Positions 1 through 9,215 are shown, counted from the first letter of the stretch. The stretch: DNA of 9,709 nucleotides from Candidatus Saccharimonadota bacterium (GCA_029288515.1 JARIHB010000145.1:1-9709); one strand, 5' to 3'. The notes: generated from the sequence alone by a model not told the origin. Translations and numbers: made by a program.

Positions 1-21
1 AAATACGCAGTGTTCGTGTAA
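1..21 (+). CDS. Possible C-terminal end of an upstream gene (last six codons, KYAVFV, then stop)
   Basis: Frame 1 reads six sense codons (K-Y-A-V-F-V) and a TAA at 19-21. A strong hairpin terminator begins nine bases later, which is the spacing expected for the end of a + strand gene. Six residues are too few to identify a family, and the rest lies outside the window. The frame is inferred from the stop-to-terminator spacing alone; frame 3 is also open here, so the call is weak. Confidence 0.3.
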   Translation, partial: KYAVFV

Positions 22-29
22 AAGTAAAG

Positions 30-57
30 ACCCGCCGTGGGTTGGCGGGTCGTTTTT
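30..57 (+). terminator. Rho-independent terminator
   Basis: A perfect 7-bp GC-rich stem (ACCCGCC at 30-36 with GGCGGGT at 44-50) has a 7-nt loop and is followed by CGTTTTT. On the + strand it would end whatever gene stops near position 21. Read on the minus strand, the same stem is followed by TCTTTACTTTT, so it may also stop leftward transcription arriving from the intergenic region. Confidence 0.75.
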
Positions 58-107
58 GGTTTGGTTTTGGGCTTTTACATTTTTGCGTACATTTGGCTTT
101 TTCATGG

Positions 108-134
108 AACAACGGCTTGCGAGAAGCCGTTGTT
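108..134. repeat. Perfect 11-bp inverted repeat (hairpin)
   Basis: AACAACGGCTT (108-118) pairs fully with AAGCCGTTGTT (124-134) around the 5-nt loop GCGAG. On the + strand a T-run follows only after an 8-nt gap (143-147), so it would be a poor classical terminator. It could be a structural element of a leftward small RNA starting near 178, or a second terminator backing up the one at 30-57. Confidence 0.6.
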
Positions 135-155
135 ACAAGATCGTTTTTGTTTTTG

Positions 156-178
156 AGCACTTTTTTTATTCAAGTGCT
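156..178. repeat. 7-bp inverted repeat with a T-rich loop
   Basis: AGCACTT (156-162) pairs with AAGTGCT (172-178) across a 9-nt T-rich loop. It lies at the predicted 5' end of the leftward transcript inferred from the promoter at 185-213, where it would form a 5' stem-loop. Confidence 0.45.
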
Positions 179-184
179 ACTGTT

Positions 185-213
185 ATCTTATAAATTACAA
201 AACGGACTGTCAA
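185..213 (-). promoter_or_regulatory. Candidate minus-strand sigma-70-type promoter
   Basis: Read leftward, a perfect TTGACA (213 to 208) is separated by 17 bases from TAAGAT (190 to 185), a 4/6 match to TATAAT. Transcription would begin near 178 and run through the hairpins at 178-156 and 134-108 to the stem at 50-30, giving an RNA of about 150 nt. There is no obvious coding frame in that RNA. The motif spacing is good, but AT-rich DNA produces such matches by chance. Confidence 0.35.
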
Positions 214-230
214 TAACAATTATGGTTAGA

Positions 231-252
231 ATTTTCACAAACCTGTGCATAA
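231..252. promoter_or_regulatory. DnaA-box-like inverted pair
   Basis: TGTGCATAA at 244-252 fits TGTGNATAA, the complement of the E. coli-type DnaA box TTATNCACA. A degenerate partner in the opposite orientation, ATTTTCACA (231-239, two mismatches), lies four bases away. The arrangement resembles paired boxes near bacterial origins and dnaA promoters, but only one copy is a full match. No dnaA or dnaN is visible, so an origin is not demonstrated. Confidence 0.3.
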
Positions 253-404
253 CTTTTGTTCAGAAAAATCGCACTAACGCAGTACCTAAAATGTATACAG
301 ATTTAGCCTTTGGATAGGCGTTAACGTATTGACTTTTTTGGTCCTACGTAGTAAGCTACTGATTAGTAAGCAAAAACAAAAAACTTACAACCAAACAAAA
401 ATAA

Positions 405-436
405 CGCTCTTCGTAACTCTAAAGGTTACAAGAGCG
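405..436. repeat. Bulged 12-bp hairpin, terminator-like on the minus strand
   Basis: CGCTCTT (405-411) pairs with AAGAGCG (430-436), and GTAAC (413-417) with GTTAC (425-429), leaving one bulged C (412) and a 7-nt loop. Read leftward, the stem is followed by TTATTTTTGTTTGG, which resembles an intrinsic terminator. No minus-strand gene lies to its right, so if it is a terminator it would end a noncoding or antisense transcript. Confidence 0.5.
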
Positions 437-452
437 GTCAGTCAAAGCCAAA

Positions 453-501
453 GGGTAGCAAACGCCATATAATTTTTACATATTGGGCGGATTTGCTACC
501 C
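453..501. repeat. Long inverted repeat: 10-bp perfect stem plus 4 bp
   Basis: GGGTAGCAAA (453-462) pairs perfectly with TTTGCTACCC (492-501). The stem continues with CGCC (463-466) to GGCG (486-489) after a 2-nt bulge. The 19-nt AT-rich loop contains TATAAT (468-473), but no matching -35 box was found at usable spacing. It may be a folded RNA domain or a protein-binding palindrome upstream of the small membrane protein gene. Confidence 0.55.
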
Positions 502-523
502 GCGGCCCACTATTATAAAAGCT

Positions 524-554
524 ATACTGCGAGTCACGTGCTCGCAGTATTTTA
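524..554. terminator. Terminator-like hairpin just upstream of the small membrane protein gene
   Basis: ATACTGCGAG (524-533) pairs perfectly with CTCGCAGTAT (541-550) around the loop TCACGTG, and TTTA follows. On the other strand TAAAA lies three bases outside the stem, so it could act in both directions. It ends six bases before the ribosome binding site at 560-565. A transcript reading through it could therefore be attenuated before the membrane protein gene, although the T-tract is short. Confidence 0.45.
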
Positions 555-573
555 TGCACGGAGGGCGCTGAGT

Positions 574-915
574 ATGAAGCGGATCGTTAAAACCATAGGA
601 ATAATGGGTTTTGCGTTGCTTGCATTGTTGACCACTACTCAGCCGGCAAGACTTCCGTCGGTTGTCCTGATTGTACCGTTTGTATTGCTATTTGCCATTC
701 TGGCCCTCACTATTTCGTTGCTTCTGGCATGGCAGCATAAAACAGTGAGTTTTAAAATTATTAGGACCAGCTGCATGGCCGCTTTGTTGCCAACGCTACT
801 ATTAGTATTGCAGTCGGTAGGGCAACTGACGTTGCGTGATGCCGTGACGCTTGTTGCACTATTTCTTCTAACGTACTTCTACCTTTCGAAGGTTAACGCA
901 GCGTCAGGGGCGTAA
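574..915 (+). CDS. Small four-helix integral membrane protein, function unknown
   Basis: I do not recognise the family of this 113-residue protein. Its composition is that of an integral membrane protein. Hydrophobic stretches lie at about residues 8-19, 29-52, 66-82 and 88-105, after a basic start (MKRIVK) and with further basic residues between helices (H55, K56, K61, R64), consistent with four membrane spans. No catalytic motif is visible. The ATG at 574 is chosen because GGAGGG (560-565) sits eight bases before it. The same frame opens earlier at a TTG (493), but that would put the hairpins at 492-550 inside the coding region. The next gene starts 69 bases downstream behind its own promoter, so co-transcription is possible but not required. 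Its role next to the ATPase genes is unknown. Confidence 0.7.
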   Translation: MKRIVKTIGIMGFALLALLTTTQPARLPSVVLIVPFVLLFAILALTISLLLAWQHKTVSFKIIRTSCMAALLPTLLLVLQSVGQLTLRDAVTLVALFLLTYFYLSKVNAASGA

Positions 916-962
916 GAACTCCTTAGACTGTTGTTGAAAGAGTGGCGGTCTGTGGGCTGAAC

Positions 963-971
963 TGATATAAT
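963..971 (+). promoter_or_regulatory. Extended -10 promoter for the Pro/Ala-rich protein and ATPase operon
   Basis: TATAAT at 966-971 is a perfect -10 box, preceded by TG one base upstream (TGATATAAT), the extended -10 pattern that needs little or no -35. The nearest -35-like sequence, TTGAAA at 934-939, is 26 bases away and too far to pair with it. Transcription would start near 978, only about seven bases before the ATG at 985, giving a nearly leaderless message if that start is used. Confidence 0.55.
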
Positions 972-984
972 AAGGCCTGAAGGT

Positions 985-1410
985 ATGGACCCTAACTCGA
1001 CAAAGCAACCAGGTTTAGCATTGCCAAACCCCTCCAATGAAGGCGGGGTGCGTTCATCTATGCCTCTACGGCCGCCGGAAGGTTCTAAGGAGGTTATGAT
1101 GCCCTCGATTGAGGTAATACCTACGAGCCCCGGCGCACCACAGTCAACTCCACAAACGGCGCCGCCAATAGCTCCTGTTCCTGCTGCGATGCCTCTAGCT
1201 GCTCCGTCAGCAGCTCCTCAGACACCTGCCGCAAGTGCAGCCGATGATACCCAATCTGATGAGCTTGATGCAGAGTGGGTAGAAAAGGCCAAAGCCATTG
1301 TTGAGCAGACTAAAGATGATCCGCACCGCGAGAGTCATGAGCTAGGTAAGGCCAAGGCAGACTATTTGCGCATCCGCTACAACAAGACTATAAAGGTGGC
1401 CGAAGAGTAG
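985..1410 (+). CDS. Pro/Ala-rich small protein with conserved C-terminal helical segment, partner of the downstream ATPase (hypothetical)
   Basis: This 141-residue protein has no predicted signal peptide or membrane helix. Residues 49-86 are almost entirely Pro, Ala, Ser, Thr and Gln and should be disordered. Residues 92-138 are charged and probably helical, with the key stretches EWVEKAKAIVEQTKDDP and KADYLRIRYNKTIK. I recall this C-terminal pattern as a small conserved CPR protein found beside TraG/VirB4-like ATPases, with no defined function. The gene ends five bases before the ATPase gene, so the two are probably one operon. The start is uncertain: ATG 985 has GAAGG only one base away and lies close to the predicted transcription start, whereas AAGGAGG (1087-1093) stands five bases before an in-frame ATG at 1099, which would give a 103-residue product. 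An adaptor or assembly role for the ATPase is inference. Confidence 0.7.
   Translation: MDPNSTKQPGLALPNPSNEGGVRSSMPLRPPEGSKEVMMPSIEVIPTSPGAPQSTPQTAPPIAPVPAAMPLAAPSAAPQTPAASAADDTQSDELDAEWVEKAKAIVEQTKDDPHRESHELGKAKADYLRIRYNKTIKVAEE
1087..1101 (+). promoter_or_regulatory. Strong internal ribosome binding site and alternative ATG
   Basis: AAGGAGG at 1087-1093 is a near-ideal Shine-Dalgarno sequence followed by tandem ATGs at 1096 and 1099. The second has the usual 5-base spacing. Both are in frame with the Pro/Ala-rich protein (Met38 and Met39). This may be the true start, or it may give a second, shorter isoform. Confidence 0.45.
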
Positions 1411-1415
1411 CTGCA

Positions 1416-4400
1416 ATGGTAGGTTTTTTAATTGTACTGGCTGTAGTGCTTCTGGCAGCTGCAGGCGCGGCGCCTATTGTTTTTGTGCAGGTCCGTAAGC
1501 GTATACGTGAACAGAAGAACTACGAACGCGGCCTAAAGATGGTGCCGCTCTTAATTCATTTGCCTCCGCCCAGTGACGATATTGAGTTATCTGGGCGCGA
1601 TACACGTGATCTTATTGATGAAAACATTTCACGCGCCCAGGTTATCTATAACATTATAGCCAGCACGGTACAGAAGGGCTTTAAGGCCCAGTTCTATGGC
1701 CAGCGCCACTTCGCCTTTGAGATTGTGGGCACAAAAGGCTTTGCCTATTTCTATGCAGCCGTGCCGCTGGCGCTTGTGGATGTCGTAAAGCAAGCTGTCG
1801 TTAGCGCCTACCCGTCGGCACGCCTGGAAGAGGTGGCAGAGCACAATATATTTAGTCCGGTTGGTAAAGTAGGCGGTACGGTAGGCGGCGAGCTTCACCT
1901 AAAAGAGTCCTTCGCCTATCCTATTGCCACTTTTCAAGACTTAAAGCGTGACGCGATGCAGGCGATCTTAAACTCGCTCTCTACCTTGGAAAAAGAAGAC
2001 GGCGCAGGTATACAGATTCTTATGCGGCCAGCAGACTCATCGTGGCGTAAGACGGCGTCTGCCGAGGCCACGAAGAAGCGAAAGGGTGAAAAAGGCGGTA
2101 AGGGCGGCGAAGAGATATTCGGCTATGCTCGTCAGCTGGGTATGGCTTTTGTGAAACCACCTGAAGAGAGTAAGAAGGAAGACAAGCCAAAAGAGCTGTC
2201 AGCCTTGGAGCAGGCGACGCTTGATTCTATTGATGACAAAACCCGTCATCCTGGCTACGAAGTGCTCATTCGCGTGGTTGTGTCTTCTAACCTTAATCAA
2301 CGAGCACAGGCAATATTGAATAATATTGTTGCTGCTTTTTCATTGTTTGATGCGCAGGGCAAAAATGGATTTAAGTTCTCTCCGGCCAAAAGCATTGATA
2401 ATTTTATAACGAATTATATACTGAGAATATTCCCACAAGAGCAAAATAAAGATATTTTGAATTCAGTTGAGCTGGCGACAATTTTTCATTTTCCTGACCA
2501 GCGCAGCATACCAACGTCACAACTGGAGCGGCAAGAATCAAAGCAAGTTGACGGTCCTCGCAATATGCCTGAGAAGGGCTTGCTGTTGGGGTATAACATT
2601 TTCCGCGGCGTAAAGAAGCCTATCCGTCTGAGCCCTGCCGACCGGCAGCGACACATGTACGCCGTTGGTCAGACCGGTACGGGTAAGTCAACATATCTAG
2701 AAAACCTGGCTATGCAGGATATGATGAACGGCGACGGCTTTGCATTCGTTGACCCGCACGGCGACACTGCCGAAAAGTTACTGTCTATGGTTCCTAAGAA
2801 CCGTGTTGATGACGTCATATATTTTTGTCCTGCGGACATGGATTATCCAATGGGCCTGAATTTGTTCGAGTATGATAATCCCGACCAAAAAGACTTTTTG
2901 ATCCAGGAAGCACTGAATATGCTCTATAAGTTGTATGATCCACAACACCAGGGAATTATGGGGCCCCGGTATGAACATTTATTTAGGAATGCTGCGCTGA
3001 CTATTATGGCAGACCCTGCCGGTGGTACGTTTGTGGACATTCCAAAATTATTTCGTGACCCACAGTATGTGAAGCAAAAATTACAATACGTAAAAGACCA
3101 AAATGTGATCGAGTTCTGGCAAAAAGAAATGCCGCAATCTCAGCGCTCGAACGAGTTCGGCGAAGTAGTGAGCTGGTTTGTGAGTAAGTTTGGTGCGTTC
3201 CTGTCTAATGAAATGATGCGCAACATTATCGGTCAGACAAAGAGCTCGTTTAATTTGCGTGACGTAATGGATAATAAAAAGATTTTGCTCGTAAACCTCA
3301 GTAAGGGACGCACCGGCGAGCTCAATTCTAAGTTGCTGGGCATGGTATTTGTTATGAAATTTCAGGCAGCCGCTATGAGTCGCGCAAATATACCAGAGAA
3401 AGATCGTAAGGACTTCGCGCTGTATGTTGACGAATTCCAGAACTTCTCGACCGACTCGTTTGCTACCATCCTGTCTGAGGCTCGTAAGTATCACCTGAAC
3501 CTTATCGTAGCCAACCAGTTCACTACACAGTTGACTGACGAAGTGCGTGATGCCGTATTCGGCAATATAGGCACGATTGTGGCCTTCCGTGTGGGCCAGG
3601 ATGAGGATGCTGAAGCGCTGGCAAAACGTATGCGTCCGGCGTTTGACTCGAGTGATCTATTACGTATGCCTAACTATAATGCGGTCGTTCGTACGCTGGT
3701 TGGCGGCGTCCCTACGAACCCGTTCAGTATGGCTACGCTGCCGCCCATAGGTAACGAGAATAAAAAGTTGCTTGAAGCGCTGAAACAGCTGTCTTCTGTA
3801 AAATACGGCCGCCCTAAGGCTGCTATCGAGAAAGAGATATTCGGTCGCCTGGCAACGAAGACGCCGCCGCTTCCGCCGATGGGCGCGCCAGGAGCCGTGC
3901 CTATGGGTCCGGCCGGACCACTGGGGAATCCAGGTATGCCTATGCGCCCTGGACAGATGCCGCCATATCAGAATCGTCCATATAATGCGCCTGCAGGTGG
4001 CCTAAGGGCTCCACAAGCTCCTCCACAGGCGCCACGTCCTGGTGGAAGTGGTAATAATTTCTTTGATGAGTGGCTAAACAAGCGTGCAGGACCCCTTCAG
4101 ATGCGTCCGTCACCGTGGAATAACCCTTCGGGACCGCGTGCCGGAATACCTCCTGTTACGGCCGGGCGACCAGTTGGTATGGCTCAGCCGCCAACCCAGC
4201 CTTCCTCGCCGCTTATTCAAGGTCACCATGCTCAGCCGCTTAGTCCGGACATGGCCATGCAGCCTACATTTGCGCCGTCGTTGCCTGAGCGCCCTATCTC
4301 TAGCCAGCAGACAATCGTCGGCTCTAACCCGTCTTTGTTGGGCTCATCTGTGCCTGGACCTTCACCTGAGGCTGTAGTGACCCCTACGGCGCTGCCGCTA

Positions 4401-4589
4401 CAAGCGCCCGCTCCTGCCGGAGCCGTCCCAAGTGCGCCTGTACCTACTTCTCAGCTTCAGCCAGCTGCTGTAGCTCCTACAAAGGCAAGCGATGAAACCA
4501 AGGCAGCTACTGAAGCGTCCGACCCTGCCACCGATGATCATCAGCGTGAGATATTTATCGATCAAGACGGCAATTTGACAATGAAATAA
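1416..4589 (+). CDS. Membrane-anchored TraG/VirD4/VirB4-type secretion or conjugation ATPase
   Basis: This 1057-residue protein looks like a P-loop ATPase of the type IV secretion/conjugation coupling group (HerA/FtsK superfamily). One membrane helix spans about residues 3-26 and is followed by a basic stretch, so the body should be cytoplasmic. Residues 40-400 form a large region with no motif I can name, including a Lys/Gly-rich linker near 220-231. The motor domain holds Walker A GQTGTGKS (418-425), DPHGD (446-450), Walker B LYVDEF (669-674, with D672 and E673) and a sensor-like ANQFTTQ around Q701. The last 245 or so residues (813 onward) are Pro/Gly/Ala-rich and probably disordered, broken by the island NNFFDEWLNK (880-889). 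The gene begins five bases after the small Pro/Ala-rich gene without a clear ribosome binding site, suggesting translational coupling. No relaxase or other secretion gene is in view, so DNA versus protein transport cannot be decided. Confidence 0.85.
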   Translation: MVGFLIVLAVVLLAAAGAAPIVFVQVRKRIREQKNYERGLKMVPLLIHLPPPSDDIELSGRDTRDLIDENISRAQVIYNIIASTVQKGFKAQFYGQRHFAFEIVGTKGFAYFYAAVPLALVDVVKQAVVSAYPSARLEEVAEHNIFSPVGKVGGTVGGELHLKESFAYPIATFQDLKRDAMQAILNSLSTLEKEDGAGIQILMRPADSSWRKTASAEATKKRKGEKGGKGGEEIFGYARQLGMAFVKPPEESKKEDKPKELSALEQATLDSIDDKTRHPGYEVLIRVVVSSNLNQRAQAILNNIVAAFSLFDAQGKNGFKFSPAKSIDNFITNYILRIFPQEQNKDILNSVELATIFHFPDQRSIPTSQLERQESKQVDGPRNMPEKGLLLGYNIFRGVKKPIRLSPADRQRHMYAVGQTGTGKSTYLENLAMQDMMNGDGFAFVDPHGDTAEKLLSMVPKNRVDDVIYFCPADMDYPMGLNLFEYDNPDQKDFLIQEALNMLYKLYDPQHQGIMGPRYEHLFRNAALTIMADPAGGTFVDIPKLFRDPQYVKQKLQYVKDQNVIEFWQKEMPQSQRSNEFGEVVSWFVSKFGAFLSNEMMRNIIGQTKSSFNLRDVMDNKKILLVNLSKGRTGELNSKLLGMVFVMKFQAAAMSRANIPEKDRKDFALYVDEFQNFSTDSFATILSEARKYHLNLIVANQFTTQLTDEVRDAVFGNIGTIVAFRVGQDEDAEALAKRMRPAFDSSDLLRMPNYNAVVRTLVGGVPTNPFSMATLPPIGNENKKLLEALKQLSSVKYGRPKAAIEKEIFGRLATKTPPLPPMGAPGAVPMGPAGPLGNPGMPMRPGQMPPYQNRPYNAPAGGLRAPQAPPQAPRPGGSGNNFFDEWLNKRAGPLQMRPSPWNNPSGPRAGIPPVTAGRPVGMAQPPTQPSSPLIQGHHAQPLSPDMAMQPTFAPSLPERPISSQQTIVGSNPSLLGSSVPGPSPEAVVTPTALPLQAPAPAGAVPSAPVPTSQLQPAAVAPTKASDETKAATEASDPATDDHQREIFIDQDGNLTMK

Positions 4590-4591
4590 TA

Positions 4592-4622
4592 ACAGGGGTG
4601 AGGTTGCGTCATCCCTCTGTTT
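4592..4622 (+). terminator. Weak hairpin terminator after the ATPase gene
   Basis: ACAG-GGG-TGA (4592-4601) pairs with TCA-CCC-CTGT (4609-4620), with two single-T bulges (4612 and 4616) and a 7-nt loop, followed by only three Ts. It begins three bases after the ATPase stop codon and overlaps the -35 box of the gyrB promoter. Termination is likely partial, and some read-through into gyrB is possible. Confidence 0.4.
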
Positions 4623-4632
4623 ACTCTATACT
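4604..4632 (+). promoter_or_regulatory. gyrB-gyrA promoter
   Basis: TTGCGT (4604-4609) and TATACT (4627-4632) are separated by 17 bases, the ideal sigma-70 spacing; the -10 matches 5/6 positions. Transcription would start near 4639, giving a leader of about 45 nt that carries AGAGGG (4669-4674) nine bases before the GTG start of gyrB. In many bacteria gyrase genes rise when supercoiling falls, but nothing here proves that control. Confidence 0.6.
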
Positions 4633-4659
4633 ATAAAAGAGAAGTGGGAATCATTTTAA

Positions 4660-6648
<1,989 letters not shown>

Positions 6649-6649
6649 T

Positions 6650-9214
6650 ATGGACGAGCAAGATAACGTAGAAGCACATATCGATGAACCTCGCGTCGAG
6701 CAGCAGGCGCCGCTCGAGGGCGAAATTATTGAAGGGTTGGCACACTCACGTCTTGTTGAGCGGCGGACAGTTGAGACCGTTATGGAAGATAGCTATCTGC
6801 GCTACTCCATGAGCGTTATTATTGACCGTGCGCTACCTGATGTGCGTGACGGCCTGAAGCCGGTTCACCGGCGCATTATGTACAGTATGAATGAAGAGGG
6901 GCTCCGTTCCAGCGCACGCCACCGCAAGAGCGCAAACGTCGTTGGTGCAGTTATGGGTAGATACCACCCGCACGGTGATTCCTCTATCTATGATGCATTG
7001 GTACGTATGGCCCAACCATGGTCCTTGCGCTATATGTTGGTAAACGGTCAGGGCAACTTTGGTTCTATGGACGGTGATCCGCCGGCTGCTATGCGCTACA
7101 CTGAAGCTAAAATGGCTCGTCTGGCAGACGAGTTGTTAGCCGATATCGATAAAGAGACGGTCGATTTTCGCGATAACTATGACGGTACGACGACCGAACC
7201 AACCGTGCTGCCGGCAAAGCTGCCCAACTTGTTGTTAAACGGACAACTAGGAATTGCAGTTGGAATGGCGACTAATATTCCACCTCACAACTTAAGTGAA
7301 GTAATAGATGCAACAGTCTATCAAATTGATCACGCTGATGCGACTCTTGACGATTTGTTGAAACACTTAAAGGGCCCTGATTTTCCAACGGGTGGCATTG
7401 TATACGGCAAAGATTCTATTAGAACAGCGTACGCTACGGGCCGTGGCGGCGTGGTAGTGCGTGGTGTTACTGAAATTAGCGAGACAAAGAAGGGTCGTCA
7501 CCAGATAATTATCACCGAGATCCCCTACGCTCTGAATAAAGAAAGCCTCGTGATAAAGATTGCTGACCTGGTAAAAGAGAAAAAGATTGCTGGAATTGCT
7601 GATATCCGTGACGAAAGCTCACGTGGCAATGTACGTATTGTTATTGATCTCAAGAAAGATGCCTATCCAAAAAAGCTTTTAAACCAATTATATAAGTTGA
7701 CCCCACTGCAGACCTCATTCCATTACAATATGATGGCTCTCGTTGATGGTATTCAGCCACGCGTACTCGGCCTGCAGGACATACTGCAAGAGCACATAAA
7801 GCATCGTCAGGTAGTAGTGCGTCGTCGCACTGAGTACGAATTGCGCAAGGCTAAAGAACGTGCGCATATTTTGGAAGGTTTAAAAATTGCCCTCGATAAT
7901 ATTGATGAGGTAATTGCAACGATTCGTGCCAGCCAGTCTACAGACGAAGCGCAAGCTAACCTTATAGCTAAGTTTGGTTTAAGCGAAATCCAGGCCAAAG
8001 CAATCCTTGCTATGCAGCTGCGCACGCTCACCGGCTTGGAGCGTGAGAAGATTGAGAACGAACTCGCCGAACTCCTTAAGCTGATTGCTGAGCTGGAGTC
8101 TATTCTTGCCGACGAGCAAAAGATTTTGAACATTGTAAAACAAGAGCTGGTTGACCTCAAGGGGCGTTATGGTGATGAACGGCGTACGCGTATTATTCCT
8201 GCCGAACTTGACCGTATGAGCGACGAAGACCTGGTACCAGACGAACAGGTTGTTGTAACCCTTACAAGTGCCAACTACATTAAGCGTAGCTCAATCGGTG
8301 AATATAAGAAGCAGGGACGTGGCGGTAAGGGTCGAAGAGGCATGACGACTCGTGAAGAGGATGTCATTGAGCATGTTGTAAATGCGAGTACACACGACTT
8401 CCTGCTATTCTTTACAAATAAAGGCCGTGTGTTCCGTCTGAAGACATATGAAGTGCCGATGGCTAGCCTGAACGCCAAAGGAGTCGCCATCGTTAATTTG
8501 CTGCAGCTACAACCCGAGGAAGTAGTAAGTGCTGTTATTAATGTCAGCAAGCAGGAAAAGGCGGGCGGCAACCTTATGATGTGCACCGTTCGCGGTGTGG
8601 TTAAGAAAACACCCTTTGAGCAGTACAAGAATGTGCGGAGTAATGGTTTGATCACTATTAACCTTGATAACGGCGACGAACTAAAGTGGATTCGTATGAC
8701 AAATAACGACAATGAGGTTGTTATATCCACTTCTCAGGGCCAGGCGATCCGCTTCCACGAGAAAGACGTGCGTCCTATGGGGCGTGTCTCACGAGGTGTG
8801 CGCGGCATTCGTTTGCGCCCGAGCGATCGTGTAATTGGTATGGATATAGTTGAAGAGGGTTCTAGCATCTTTGTTATAAGTCAGTTTGGCTACGGTAAGC
8901 GGACTAAGATTTCACAGTTCGCACCTCATGCCCGTGGCGGCGTCGGCATTCGTTCTGCGGTGGTGAACACTAAGACCGGTAACCTTATTGGCGTGAAGAG
9001 TCTGGGCGGTGATGAAACGCAAGAGGTGATTATTGTATCCTCTCAAGGTCAGACGATACGCCTGGGGCTTAAGGACATACCTGAACTTGGTCGTGCTACC
9101 CAAGGCGTACGAATTATGCGCCTGAATAACCACGACGAAGTAGTCTCATTGGCTCTTGTAGATGCAGCTGGCGAAGACGAAGTCGAGCTTTCAGACGAAC
9201 AAGATATTAAGTAA
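6650..9214 (+). CDS. gyrA: DNA gyrase subunit A (DNA cleavage and wrapping subunit)
   Basis: This 854-residue subunit cuts and rejoins DNA and wraps it for negative supercoiling. The catalytic tyrosine is Y150 in AAMRYTE, with R149 before it. The quinolone-determining region reads [10 protein letters not shown], keeping Ser111 and Asp115 (E. coli S83 and D87), the susceptible residues. A coiled-coil region with [13 protein letters not shown] leads to the C-terminal pinwheel domain. That domain opens with QGRGGKG (555-561), one residue off the GyrA box QRRGGKG, which supports GyrA over ParC, and has repeated SQGQxIR/NKGRVFR blades. Compared with E. coli, about 30 extra acidic residues precede the conserved start ([13 protein letters not shown] at 45). 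It lies one base after gyrB with only a distant AAGGA (6631-6635), so it is probably translated by coupling to gyrB. Confidence 0.97.
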   Translation: MDEQDNVEAHIDEPRVEQQAPLEGEIIEGLAHSRLVERRTVETVMEDSYLRYSMSVIIDRALPDVRDGLKPVHRRIMYSMNEEGLRSSARHRKSANVVGAVMGRYHPHGDSSIYDALVRMAQPWSLRYMLVNGQGNFGSMDGDPPAAMRYTEAKMARLADELLADIDKETVDFRDNYDGTTTEPTVLPAKLPNLLLNGQLGIAVGMATNIPPHNLSEVIDATVYQIDHADATLDDLLKHLKGPDFPTGGIVYGKDSIRTAYATGRGGVVVRGVTEISETKKGRHQIIITEIPYALNKESLVIKIADLVKEKKIAGIADIRDESSRGNVRIVIDLKKDAYPKKLLNQLYKLTPLQTSFHYNMMALVDGIQPRVLGLQDILQEHIKHRQVVVRRRTEYELRKAKERAHILEGLKIALDNIDEVIATIRASQSTDEAQANLIAKFGLSEIQAKAILAMQLRTLTGLEREKIENELAELLKLIAELESILADEQKILNIVKQELVDLKGRYGDERRTRIIPAELDRMSDEDLVPDEQVVVTLTSANYIKRSSIGEYKKQGRGGKGRRGMTTREEDVIEHVVNASTHDFLLFFTNKGRVFRLKTYEVPMASLNAKGVAIVNLLQLQPEEVVSAVINVSKQEKAGGNLMMCTVRGVVKKTPFEQYKNVRSNGLITINLDNGDELKWIRMTNNDNEVVISTSQGQAIRFHEKDVRPMGRVSRGVRGIRLRPSDRVIGMDIVEEGSSIFVISQFGYGKRTKISQFAPHARGGVGIRSAVVNTKTGNLIGVKSLGGDETQEVIIVSSQGQTIRLGLKDIPELGRATQGVRIMRLNNHDEVVSLALVDAAGEDEVELSDEQDIK

Positions 9215-9215
9215 C

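Larger units (their letters stand above)
58..573. other. Gene-free, AT-rich, hairpin-rich intergenic region
   Basis: I see no convincing protein gene in these roughly 515 bases. The open frames lack ribosome binding sites and run through hairpins. The region holds five inverted repeats (108-134, 156-178, 405-436, 453-501, 524-550), a DnaA-box-like pair at 231-252, and a minus-strand promoter candidate at 185-213. The hairpins cluster at its two ends; the middle (about 255-400) is AT-rich and otherwise featureless. Possible roles are small RNAs, stacked terminators, or an origin-like or regulatory site. None of these can be settled from the sequence alone. Confidence 0.6.

Noticed and set aside
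42..317. Open frame of 91 codons from a TTG, hydrophobic product
   Set aside because: It has no ribosome binding site, starts inside the loop of the terminator hairpin and crosses two more hairpins. The Phe/Leu-rich product reflects T-rich DNA.
329..357. TTGACT at 329-334 as a promoter
   Set aside because: The sequence at the right spacing (TAAGCT and neighbours) matches the -10 consensus at only about 3/6.
132..436. Near-repeat GTTACAAGATCG (132-143) and GTTACAAGAGCG (425-436)
   Set aside because: Only two copies of 12 bases with one mismatch, each part of a different hairpin; chance similarity is likely.
468..473. TATAAT as a promoter for the small membrane protein
   Set aside because: No -35 at 16-18 bases and no TGN extension; it lies in the loop of an inverted repeat.
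493..573. Upstream TTG start extending the small membrane protein by 27 residues
   Set aside because: It would run through the hairpins at 492-550. The ATG at 574 has a good ribosome binding site eight bases upstream.
4084..4377. 97-codon + strand frame overlapping the ATPase tail
   Set aside because: It is an out-of-frame shadow of the GC-rich Pro-rich coding region, with no ribosome binding site and no recognisable product.
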